Assembly: GCA_013042695.1 (NCBI GenBank)
Contig: JABDPQ010000072.1
Span: 1-6,406, forward strand
From: Desulfobacterales bacterium
Lineage (GTDB): Bacteria > Desulfobacterota > Desulfobulbia > Desulfobulbales > Desulfocapsaceae
DNA length: 6,406 nt
Direction of reading: 5' to 3'
The notes beneath the pieces were generated by a model. The model was not told the DNA's origin, did not search any database, and saw nothing but the letters and a program-made list of their open reading frames with translations. Positions 1 to 6,012 of the stretch are shown in pieces (within the stretch, counting starts at the first letter, position 1; each line of letters starts with the position of its first letter). The position numbers and the translations under genes were made by a program.

Positions 1-533
1 ATCAACTCGGCACGCCGAACGACATTGACGGTGCGAATGCCGTCTGCTTGCGCAAATCGGATCAGGTTGATACCAACACCAGAGTTGGCGGCGTCTTGGA
101 TCACCCAGTCGCCTGTGGTTAGGGAAACATAGTTCCTGAGCATAAGATACGCAGTAGCGGCATTGACTTTAAGCATCGCTGCCTGAGCAAGTTCGATTTC
201 TGCCGGGAGTCGAATGAAGGATTCAGCCTTGTCACGGATTCGCTGTACCCAGTTGGCACGCCCCAAGCTCATGACTTTATCGCCAACCTTGAACGAGGTC
301 ACCTCCGATCCGACAGCGGACACAATGCCGGTACCCTCAATGCCAAGAGGGCATGGGGTTTGTGGTCTGCTAGCGTAGTTTCCCTCGATCAACAGAATAT
401 CGGCCGGATTGATTGAGCAAGCGATGACGTCAACAAGAATTTCCTCTTTGCCTGGCGCACCCGGATCGGGCACTTCAATACATCGAACAACTTTTTCTGC
501 GGTACCGATGGCGGTGAGTTTGGCCGATTTCAT
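1..533 (-). CDS. MDR-family oxidoreductase, enoyl thioester reductase-like (N-terminal 177 residues, C-terminus beyond window)
   Basis: The frame is open from an ATG at 533 to the left edge, so only the N-terminal half is present. The start is supported by a GGAGA Shine-Dalgarno about 8 bases upstream (542-546). The protein shows the GroES-like fold of medium-chain dehydrogenases/reductases: N-P-A-D at 42-45, G-N-Y at 51-53, G-I-E-G-T-G at 64-69 and V-G-D-K-V at 83-87. The Rossmann entry reads Q-D-A-A-N-S-G-V-G (146-154). That signature, with G-N-Y and a following R-T-V-N-V-V (167-172), closely matches mitochondrial-type 2-enoyl thioester reductases (MECR/Etr1), in which the tyrosine of the G-N-Y segment is catalytic. 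No zinc-binding Cys/His cluster is seen in the visible part. Known MECR enzymes reduce trans-2-enoyl thioesters with NADPH. Here the substrate is unknown, and a generic NADPH:quinone reductase-like enzyme remains possible. It is probably cytosolic. Family is confident; exact function is not. Confidence 0.85.
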   Translation of the reverse strand, partial: MKSAKLTAIGTAEKVVRCIEVPDPGAPGKEEILVDVIACSINPADILLIEGNYASRPQTPCPLGIEGTGIVSAVGSEVTSFKVGDKVMSLGRANWVQRIRDKAESFIRLPAEIELAQAAMLKVNAATAYLMLRNYVSLTTGDWVIQDAANSGVGINLIRFAQADGIRTVNVVRRAEL

Positions 534-898
534 ATTCGCTTTCTCCAATAGTGTTTTAGAATGAGAAATTTATAGTATTTTGTAAGTTTATAGGCACCTG
601 AGATGACCTAAGTATAGAAAGATTTAAGTATTCTTCAGGTAAAGAAAAGTGGAGTTTAAGTATAATGTAAAAAAATAGAATATGTTACGTATGTCTGTCA
701 AGATCGATATTCACCTGCCCTGCTGACGAAGCTTGCCAAGGTGGAGACAATTCTGAAGGAGAACAGGAACAAGGTAAATTTAGAATAATTGCCGCTATTG
801 TTATGATTGGTTTTGGCGACCTAAAATCGTTGAAGTTCTGGATGTTCTACCTACATAGGCAACAGAGACTATCAGCGAGGAGTTGGTTCACAATCTCT
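534..898. other. 365-base intergenic region, no convincing gene
   Basis: This gap separates the oxidoreductase start from the end of the PF13557-type gene. It is AT-rich between about 550 and 690 and more mixed in composition after that. It holds a likely minus-strand promoter (672-701) and three copies of TAAGTAT (609, 625, 657). On the plus strand a 39-codon ATG frame (803 to about 922) and a longer frame without a start codon (open from 671) run into the 3' end of the neighbouring gene. Neither has a Shine-Dalgarno or a recognisable product. The stretch 717-785 reads like coding sequence in one frame but has no start. It may be a decayed remnant or chance. No clear intrinsic terminator was found for the upstream minus-strand gene. 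Confidence 0.6.
672..701 (-). promoter_or_regulatory. Candidate sigma70 promoter for the MDR oxidoreductase
   Basis: On the minus strand a perfect TTGACA (-35, 696-701) is followed after 18 bases by TATTTT (-10, 672-677, 4 of 6 consensus matches). A second possible -10, TATACT, lies at 659-664 but is not correctly spaced from this -35. Transcription would begin near 665 and give a leader of roughly 130 bases before the ATG at 533. This is a by-eye match only. Confidence 0.45.
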
Positions 899-1705
899 TT
901 ATTTTGGAAAAAGAAACTGTAGCTGTAGTCGCAACTGCCAGTCGGCTCCAAAGTCCGAGGTGACAGCGTTATAATATCCGCTCACCTGAGCATTGATTGG
1001 TTGACTGCCGATATTGAAAATTTTGCCGATACCGCCTCCGAAAGGAACTGTCCAGGTGTTATCACTATCGGCCTCCCAGTTCGCTGTAATTATCGGAGCA
1101 CTGGTGAGATACCAGCCATTGGGCATGTTATAATTGATAAAATATTGCCAGGTGAAAAGATTGACATCTTGGTCACTAGACCCTGCAAAGGACCAGACAT
1201 TGCTAAGCAGAGAGCCTACTACCCATTTGCCGGGCATAGCGAGCAACACAACAGAGGCACCGGCTCCCCATTTATCTGAGCCAAGCGCATCGTCAGTTGC
1301 AGTAGGCAATAAGAAGACAGGCCCAACACCCCAGGTCAGTCGCTTTGAGCCTTTGGGGGAGAAAAAACCAGTAAAGGTTGTATCTCCGAGGCCGTTGATG
1401 CGACCTTCGCCACCTGTCAGTATATCAGGTTGAGAAACTACTGGCAGGATTGTCCGGGTAATTAAATTAAGGTTGTCAGTAATCCCAAACGGCCAGACTG
1501 GCTGTATGTTCAGAATATTTTGTGTTTCATTATCGGGCCCGATACCAAAATTGGTATTATTTTGCAGGGGCAGGCTGATCAAGTTCGCAATGGGGTTCTG
1601 AGCTTGTTTAGCCAGATCCGAATTGTCAGGATTGCTACTATTGACATAGTCGGCCAGAAACACCATTGAAAAACAACATACAAGAATACATATACTACTT
1701 TTCAT
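899..1705 (-). CDS. Outer-membrane beta-barrel 'transporter' family protein (PF13557-type)
   Basis: This is a complete 268-residue protein starting at an ATG with an AAGGG Shine-Dalgarno 8 bases upstream (1714-1718). Residues 1 to about 20 form a signal peptide. The conserved block L-A-K-Q-A-Q-N-P-I-A-N-L at 31-42, then Q-N-N-T-N-F-G-I-G-P at 48-57, is characteristic of a widespread family. Its members are often mislabelled 'neuromedin U' and fall near PF13557, the putative phenol-degradation meta-pathway (MetA) group. The G-L-G-D-T-T motif at 105-110 and F-F-S-P at 114-117 also fit that family. The rest alternates polar and aromatic/hydrophobic residues and ends in short strands, as expected for a porin-like barrel in the outer membrane. 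Family members often sit near aromatic or organosulfur catabolism genes, but the transported solute is not established. Here it follows the unknown 425-residue gene by 100 bases. Barrel assignment is confident; substrate is unknown. Confidence 0.85.
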   Translation of the reverse strand: MKSSICILVCCFSMVFLADYVNSSNPDNSDLAKQAQNPIANLISLPLQNNTNFGIGPDNETQNILNIQPVWPFGITDNLNLITRTILPVVSQPDILTGGEGRINGLGDTTFTGFFSPKGSKRLTWGVGPVFLLPTATDDALGSDKWGAGASVVLLAMPGKWVVGSLLSNVWSFAGSSDQDVNLFTWQYFINYNMPNGWYLTSAPIITANWEADSDNTWTVPFGGGIGKIFNIGSQPINAQVSGYYNAVTSDFGADWQLRLQLQFLFPK

Positions 1706-1738
1706 CTTTTCAACCCTTATAATTGACCACCTATTTGG

Positions 1739-1767
1739 AATATAAGTTTCTCTCCAGATCGGACCAA
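1739..1767 (-). promoter_or_regulatory. Weak candidate promoter for the PF13557-type gene
   Basis: On the minus strand TTGGTC (1762-1767) and TATATT (1739-1744) are separated by 17 bases. The -10 matches consensus at 5 of 6 positions but the -35 at only 3 of 6. The gene may instead be read through from the upstream gene, which ends 100 bases away without an obvious terminator. Confidence 0.25.
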
Positions 1768-1805
1768 TCAGCTCGTACAGTATTTACATTAATAAAGCCT
1801 GTCTA

Positions 1806-3083
1806 TTACTCCGTTGGCATCAGTTGGCTACGCACATTTGTATGTACCTTCCATCCCATTCCTTCTAATTCTCTGAGAGCCAATGCGCTGAAATCACCCA
1901 ACGCCCATATTTCAGGTTCATCCCCTTTTGACTTTTTCGCTTTTTCGATTAAGGAACCTGCTAAATCGGCTACCATTTCACTCCAGATAATATGATCGCT
2001 TGGTAGAACCAGCACGATAGTACCATCATCTTTTTCTGCTCGGGCCAAGCGTGCCATGGGAGCAAGGCGCTTAAGTGTGGCTACATTCTTGTGGTAACCG
2101 GCAGTCAAAACAGCTGATTCTGTTAAAATCTTTGCCATGACTGGATTACTTGCCTGAAGGGCGATCTTTACGTACAACTCCAGATTATCCACACCCTGCA
2201 TGGAATCAAGAGTTGCAACCAGCACTGTTTGCAGAGCTGGTGAAAATGCAGGATTGTTGAGAAACAATTCAATCGTATCCTCATTCATTCCCATCCCCGA
2301 CAACTTATTCTTGTTTTGCAGCCAGAGTTCAGAAGAGGGTGTCGTGTTAATCGCCTCATTCAATAATCGAGCAGTACCGGAAGTTGTCAAGATTACACCG
2401 CCGACACCAGGTACAGCACTTGTTAGCACTCCCACCCCAAGTCCACCGAGATAGTCTGCCCAAGCAAGCCTGTCTAGTTCTGTTTGTAAGACCTCATTAC
2501 GCGAGTACATATTAACTCGAAATTGATTAGCAATCTGACCCTTGGATTTGGAGAAACCAATCAGCTGCTCCACCTTGCTATCTTCGGCTCCTGTAACCTC
2601 ACGTTTACCTATCGTTCCCTTTGCTCGATTGAACAAACTGCCGACCCCGGCAGCTGCACTTTCAAATGTTCCTTGCGGGTCATCAATGAGGTTTTTTAGC
2701 CCGGCAGCTGTGTTCTTGCCCGACTGTTTTAGAGACTCAATTGCCGTGTCGTCAGTTTCAATCTTTTTCATTGCTGCAATTGCTTCAATTTCTTGGATAA
2801 GGATATACAATGAACTGGTGCTGATTACTTTGACAGTGCCAAACGTAGTATTGACGCTGTAATGATTAAGCACCCCATCGTTATGTACCTCCTCATCAAG
2901 TGTATAGTGGTCACCCTTCAAAACTTCAGGTTTAAGAAAAGTCTGGGCCTTGAGTATTCGTGGTTGTTCAAACTCAGCCAAAACGTATTGCGGCTGTACG
3001 ACCTGCACAAAGCAAAGTGCAAAAAAACAAATGATAACCGGAATGCAACCGATCAGTATTTTGACTCTCTTATCGTAGAACAC
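1806..3083 (-). CDS. Exported or membrane-anchored protein of unknown function, 425 residues
   Basis: I do not recognise a named family. The open frame extends upstream to a TTG at 3185, but a GTG at 3083 is preceded by a perfect GGAGG 6 bases away, so I place the start there. Residues 2-6 are charged, 7-29 form a strongly hydrophobic segment, and Y-V-L-A followed by E-F-E at 33-39 could be a signal-peptidase site. The mature part is mainly helical and charged. It has a predicted N-terminal domain (about 40-105), a D-P-Q-G-T-F segment then a Gly/Ala-rich stretch (135-150), a second apolar Gly-rich segment (212-235) that could insert in or lie against a membrane, and a C-terminal alternating strand/helix domain (355-425). 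No catalytic motif is evident. It lies between a sulfatase and an outer-membrane barrel, suggesting a role in the same envelope process. It ends with tandem stops TAA-TAG and appears to have its own promoter at 3238-3267. Confidence 0.8.
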   Translation of the reverse strand: MFYDKRVKILIGCIPVIICFFALCFVQVVQPQYVLAEFEQPRILKAQTFLKPEVLKGDHYTLDEEVHNDGVLNHYSVNTTFGTVKVISTSSLYILIQEIEAIAAMKKIETDDTAIESLKQSGKNTAAGLKNLIDDPQGTFESAAAGVGSLFNRAKGTIGKREVTGAEDSKVEQLIGFSKSKGQIANQFRVNMYSRNEVLQTELDRLAWADYLGGLGVGVLTSAVPGVGGVILTTSGTARLLNEAINTTPSSELWLQNKNKLSGMGMNEDTIELFLNNPAFSPALQTVLVATLDSMQGVDNLELYVKIALQASNPVMAKILTESAVLTAGYHKNVATLKRLAPMARLARAEKDDGTIVLVLPSDHIIWSEMVADLAGSLIEKAKKSKGDEPEIWALGDFSALALRELEGMGWKVHTNVRSQLMPTE

Positions 3084-3089
3084 GCCATA

Positions 3090-3094
3090 CCTCC
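3090..3094 (-). promoter_or_regulatory. Shine-Dalgarno GGAGG that decides the GTG start at 3083
   Basis: The minus strand reads GGAGG, then six bases, then GTG in the long frame. An ATG at 3086-3088 lies between them but is in another frame and would encode only 11 residues. The upstream TTG at 3185 has no comparable ribosome site, so the extra 34 residues of the long frame are probably not translated. Confidence 0.7.
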
Positions 3095-3237
3095 GAGTAA
3101 TGTATAAGTGTGCTAATCGTAACTCTATTAAAAACCGCCAGTTGTGTTGCTTATTGCCACCGAAAAAACCAGACCAGTAACACAAAGTGCTAAGTTCTGT
3201 TTGATGATCCTGACTATTTCTTGAGAGCGTGCTATAA

Positions 3238-3267
3238 ATTATAGGACTTTCGGTTTAGCAGTATCAA
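3238..3267 (-). promoter_or_regulatory. Sigma70-like promoter for the 425-residue unknown gene
   Basis: On the minus strand TTGATA (-35, 3262-3267, 5 of 6) and a perfect TATAAT (-10, 3238-3243) are separated by 18 bases. Transcription would start near 3231, leaving a leader of almost 150 bases before the GTG at 3083. The promoter lies in the gap after the sulfatase and directly downstream of the inverted repeat at 3276-3318, which suggests a separate or additional transcription unit. Confidence 0.55.
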
Positions 3268-3275
3268 CGATCAAA

Positions 3276-3318
3276 CTCATCTGCGGTAATGATACAGTTT
3301 TCAATTTCCACAGATGAG
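3276..3318. terminator. Imperfect inverted repeat after the sulfatase: terminator or operator
   Basis: Eleven-base arms at 3276-3286 (CTCATCTGCGG) and 3308-3318 (CCACAGATGAG) are complementary at 10 positions, eight of them contiguous, around a 21-base AT-rich loop. It begins 17 bases beyond the sulfatase stop. Read on the minus strand the hairpin is followed only by TTTGAT, a poor U-tract. On the plus strand a T5 run follows. It may therefore be a weak terminator. Alternatively it is a binding site for a regulator, because its near arm ends only 8 bases upstream of the -35 of the next promoter. Confidence 0.35.
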
Positions 3319-3334
3319 CAGCTTTTTAAAGTAT

Positions 3335-4999
3335 CTATTGTTTTGATGGTTGCCAAGACATAAAGGTTTCGACCGTTTCCTTCGATTCCGGGCGTAAATT
3401 TTCGATGCCCTCATATGGTTTACCCTTACCGAGCTTCGCATGGGGGTATTTCGCAATCGTAATCATGTGTCGCTTGATCATATCCTGGAAGCTTGCACCG
3501 GACCATAGCGGAAGTCCAACGAATGCCTCTTCCTCGCGAGGATCGCGGAAGAGATTAAAGACAGGTGCAGCGGCACCCGGTACACCTGGCGGAGGGACGT
3601 GCATTTTAAACTCCTGCTTCACGACCGAACGAAGCACCTCATTTTCGTATATATAGACATAATCACGGCGACCATGACGTTCGCCCTTGAGAAGCAATGC
3701 AGTCTGGTCTATACCATCAATTACACGGTCGGTAGGGATATACTTTTTGGCCTGGCCAAGCCGGGCGAAAGTCGTATAGAGATCAGCAACGTGGATTATG
3801 TCACCGGCGGCACTCCCAGCCTCTATCACGCCAGGCCAGCGAACAAATGCATCGACGCGCACACCGCCCTCCAAATGATCAGTTTTTCCACCACGATAGA
3901 CCAATTCGCTGAGACCACTTGTATAGCTGGGGTAAAGGTGCATCAGACCGTTGTCTGCCATCAGCACGATCACAGTATTTTCTGCAATGCCAAGTTCATC
4001 GACCTTGCCAATTACCGCGCCAAGCATGCCGTCGAGGCGTTGAAGTTTTTCGGCGAAATGACCGCCGTTCAACGACTCGTTTTGCTCCTGATCGTTCACA
4101 AAATTGAGCGGCCAAAGGGGCCAGTACTGGAGGAAAAACGGGGCGTCTCCTTTGGCAAGTTTTTCAAGTTGTTCAAGGGTCTGGCGCTGGTAACGAAGGT
4201 TCATTTCAACATAGTGCGCTTGTGTCCATTTCTCACCAGGTTTAAGATCAATCTCCTCTGCCATACTGCCCTTGGTGGCCTCTACACCGGTAACCAAACC
4301 GCTTGGCTTAAACTTTTTATCGAGCGCGAAGGCATTTGATTGTGTTTTGTCAGCAAATCCAATCAGCCTGAATGCGTCGGCAGCTTCATCGGTCATCAAC
4401 GACAGTTGTACCTGTTGATGTAACGGAAAAGCAGCATAGTCGAATCCTTGGTTATGTGGGTAGGCTTGTTCAATGTCACCTTGGTGCCATTTACCAACAT
4501 GAGCCGTTCTATACCCTGATTCAGAAAGGACCTCGGCGATAGTTACTTCATCTGCACCGAGTCCTTCGCCAACCAAGGCAACTTTTACTTCTTTGATGCC
4601 CACACGAACGGGATGGCGACCAGTGAGCATTGCGGCACGGGTCGGTGTGCAGGACGGCTCTGTGTACATTCGCATCAGAGACAGGCCTTCCTCTGCGAGC
4701 TTGCTGATCTTCGGGGTACGTATGCCCATGACGTAGTTAAGCTTCCGGTTTCCCATCTGCCCGAAGCTCACATCATCAATGAGGATATAAAGTATGTTTG
4801 GCGGCTTCCCCCCATTCTTTTGGCGGATAGTAGCGAGAATCTGATCGACCTCTTTGTCTTCAGCATCCCATTGTTCACCATATTGTTGGCGAAGAAACTC
4901 AAACTCGCCGTCGTGAATAATGCCATTTTCAGCATGCACACTTGAAGTACCCAAAAAACATAGTGCGGTAACAAAGAGTGCTATACGTATGTGTTTCAT
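3335..4999 (-). CDS. Periplasmic type I sulfatase (arylsulfatase family, formylglycine-dependent)
   Basis: This is a complete 554-residue hydrolase of organic sulfate esters (PF00884). The ATG is supported by an AAGGAG 6 bases upstream. A signal peptide covers residues 1-23 with V-H-A before E24. Sulfatase landmarks occur in order: metal-binding D75-D76 in I-D-D-V-S-F-G, the C-T-P-T-R motif at 117-121 with T-G-R-H-P just after, G-K-W-H at 169-172, A-D-N-G at 348-351, and G-G-K at 369-371. Cys117 is the residue oxidised to formylglycine, and the C-x-P-x-R form suits the aerobic generating enzyme, which is not encoded here. The usual Leu after G-K-W-H is Gln173. Length is normal for the family. 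The substrate cannot be read from the sequence. The gene follows the outer-membrane barrel by 139 bases with no good promoter seen between, so co-transcription is plausible. Family assignment is very confident. Confidence 0.96.
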   Translation of the reverse strand: MKHIRIALFVTALCFLGTSSVHAENGIIHDGEFEFLRQQYGEQWDAEDKEVDQILATIRQKNGGKPPNILYILIDDVSFGQMGNRKLNYVMGIRTPKISKLAEEGLSLMRMYTEPSCTPTRAAMLTGRHPVRVGIKEVKVALVGEGLGADEVTIAEVLSESGYRTAHVGKWHQGDIEQAYPHNQGFDYAAFPLHQQVQLSLMTDEAADAFRLIGFADKTQSNAFALDKKFKPSGLVTGVEATKGSMAEEIDLKPGEKWTQAHYVEMNLRYQRQTLEQLEKLAKGDAPFFLQYWPLWPLNFVNDQEQNESLNGGHFAEKLQRLDGMLGAVIGKVDELGIAENTVIVLMADNGLMHLYPSYTSGLSELVYRGGKTDHLEGGVRVDAFVRWPGVIEAGSAAGDIIHVADLYTTFARLGQAKKYIPTDRVIDGIDQTALLLKGERHGRRDYVYIYENEVLRSVVKQEFKMHVPPPGVPGAAAPVFNLFRDPREEEAFVGLPLWSGASFQDMIKRHMITIAKYPHAKLGKGKPYEGIENLRPESKETVETFMSWQPSKQ

Positions 5000-5138
5000 T
5001 TGCTGCTCCTTAGATTAATAATATTAGCGTGAACTACTTTCTTGCCCGACAGTTTTGATAGACGGAAAAATTCAGGAGTGGTGCAATTCTTAAAAACAAT
5101 CAACTAACCTATACACCGAGAAGCTGTTATCATCTCTT

Positions 5139-5885
5139 TTACCATCGGATGTCAATTCCAATAAGTGGGCCGTGTACGGTTGTATCGTATGTGAATTTGT
5201 TAATCCCACCGCCAGTTTCATAGTCGGTACCGATACCACGGTAGCCTGCTACAAAAGCGATATTTTTCCAGGGCTGAAAATCGATTAACACCATCCCTTG
5301 CCAGGTGAAATCAGAGGACGCACCGAAACCGCCGATATCACCGTATAGTTGTAGAGACCACTTGTCAGAAAAGGCATAATTGTAGCGAAGCCCGATAATT
5401 GGGTCGACCCAGTCCTGGTTACCGTCAAGATTGACACCGAGGTTATTCAGATTGACCCCTGAATCAAGTTTGGTATATCGTATCCCTGCAACTCCATCGA
5501 GGGTGTGATTACTGTTAAAAAATCTATAAATTCCGGCTAGATTGATGATTTGAGAGTTAAAATCGACATCAACATCGGCCATATCATTTGCTTTTTCGGT
5601 ACCAAGGTCGAGATAATTGTAATCAAAAACAAAGCCATACTTTTTTCGATATAAGCCGTTAAACCGGACGGTGAAGACACCCTCAAGATTGTCCCAAATA
5701 TCGCCGAAATCAATGCTGACACTACTTGTTCTTCCCCTAATACCAATGTCTCCATCAATAGCGATTGCCCATAGGTAGAAGGGAGCCAAGTTAAATTCCC
5801 AATTGGATTCTTCTTGGGACCAAGCAGCAGAGGGAACCAGAATAGTGACTAAATATATAACCAAACACTTATAAATTGATAACAT
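5139..5885 (-). CDS. Small outer-membrane beta-barrel protein of unknown substrate
   Basis: This is a complete protein of 248 residues from the ATG at 5885. A GTG immediately before it (5888) would add one residue, but the GAGG site at 5893-5896 is 7 bases from the ATG and only 4 from the GTG. Residues 1-23 are a signal peptide with an A-W-S site before Q24. The mature protein alternates short amphipathic strands with loops rich in Asp, Asn and Gly (for example about residues 30-60 and 140-165) and ends in a C-terminal aromatic, I-D-I-R-W, the typical signal for insertion by the BAM complex. This pattern matches 8- to 10-strand barrels, but I cannot assign a named family such as OmpW. It is the first gene of the minus-strand block, divergent from the AraC-type regulator, and probably controlled by it. 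It may admit or bind the sulfatase's substrate; that is inference. Confidence 0.82.
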   Translation of the reverse strand: MLSIYKCLVIYLVTILVPSAAWSQEESNWEFNLAPFYLWAIAIDGDIGIRGRTSSVSIDFGDIWDNLEGVFTVRFNGLYRKKYGFVFDYNYLDLGTEKANDMADVDVDFNSQIINLAGIYRFFNSNHTLDGVAGIRYTKLDSGVNLNNLGVNLDGNQDWVDPIIGLRYNYAFSDKWSLQLYGDIGGFGASSDFTWQGMVLIDFQPWKNIAFVAGYRGIGTDYETGGGINKFTYDTTVHGPLIGIDIRW

Positions 5886-5892
5886 CACGGAT

Positions 5893-5896
5893 CCTC
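5893..5896 (-). promoter_or_regulatory. Shine-Dalgarno GAGG favouring the ATG at 5885
   Basis: GAGG on the minus strand lies 7 bases before ATG (5883-5885) and 4 bases before the adjacent in-frame GTG (5886-5888). The spacing and the stronger codon both favour the ATG. Confidence 0.6.
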
Positions 5897-5919
5897 TTTA
5901 AAAGGTTAAAAAAACAAGT

Positions 5920-5933
5920 TTAGTTTCAACTAA
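5920..5933. repeat. 14-base dyad, possible operator in the barrel gene's leader
   Basis: TTAGTT and AACTAA are perfectly complementary arms separated by TC. The dyad lies between the predicted minus-strand transcription start (near 5940) and the ribosome site at 5893-5896, a position suited to a repressor site. It is short and AT-rich, so chance is possible. Confidence 0.3.
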
Positions 5934-5936
5934 GAG

Positions 5937-5966
5937 TCGACCTCAGATTATATGTAGTTATATAAT
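5937..5966 (+). promoter_or_regulatory. Candidate sigma70 promoter for the AraC-type regulator
   Basis: A perfect TATAAT (5961-5966) lies 18 bases after TCGACC (5937-5942, 4 of 6 matches to TTGACA). Transcription would start near 5973, about 40 bases before the ATG at 6013. Confidence 0.45.
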
Positions 5967-5975
5967 ACTGAAAAA
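5947..5975 (-). promoter_or_regulatory. Candidate divergent promoter for the outer-membrane barrel gene, weak -35
   Basis: On the minus strand a perfect TATAAT lies at 5947-5952. The hexamer 17 bases upstream (5970-5975) reads TTTTTC and matches the -35 consensus at only two positions. A good -10 with a poor -35 is typical of promoters that need an activator, which would fit the adjacent AraC-type protein. The start would be near 5940, giving a leader of about 55 bases. Confidence 0.4.
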
Positions 5976-6012
5976 ATTAGTGGGACATCAAAAATCAGAC
6001 AAAACACGCAAA

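Noticed and set aside
858..899. Short inverted repeat (AGAGA/TCTCT) after the PF13557-type gene as a terminator
   Set aside because: The stem is only 5 bases with a loop of more than 20 and no U-run follows, so it does not support a terminator call.
3054..3088. ATG at 3088 on the minus strand as a leader peptide start
   Set aside because: It encodes only 11 residues, lies 1 base after the GGAGG site, too close for efficient use, and shows no amino-acid bias typical of attenuator peptides.
3084..3185. 34-residue N-terminal extension of the unknown protein from a TTG at 3185
   Set aside because: There is no Shine-Dalgarno for the TTG, and it would bury the hydrophobic export segment behind a charged stretch. 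The GTG at 3083 has a perfect GGAGG at ideal spacing.
3599..4339. 246-codon plus-strand open frame across the sulfatase gene
   Set aside because: It lies wholly antisense to a sulfatase with all family motifs, its product resembles no protein I know, and it has no convincing ribosome site. Long antisense frames are common opposite real genes.
5000..5138. Separate promoter for the sulfatase in the 139-base gap
   Set aside because: The best -10-like word (TAATAT in the AT-rich stretch near 5018-5030) has no acceptable -35 at 16-18 bases, and other pairs matched only half the consensus.
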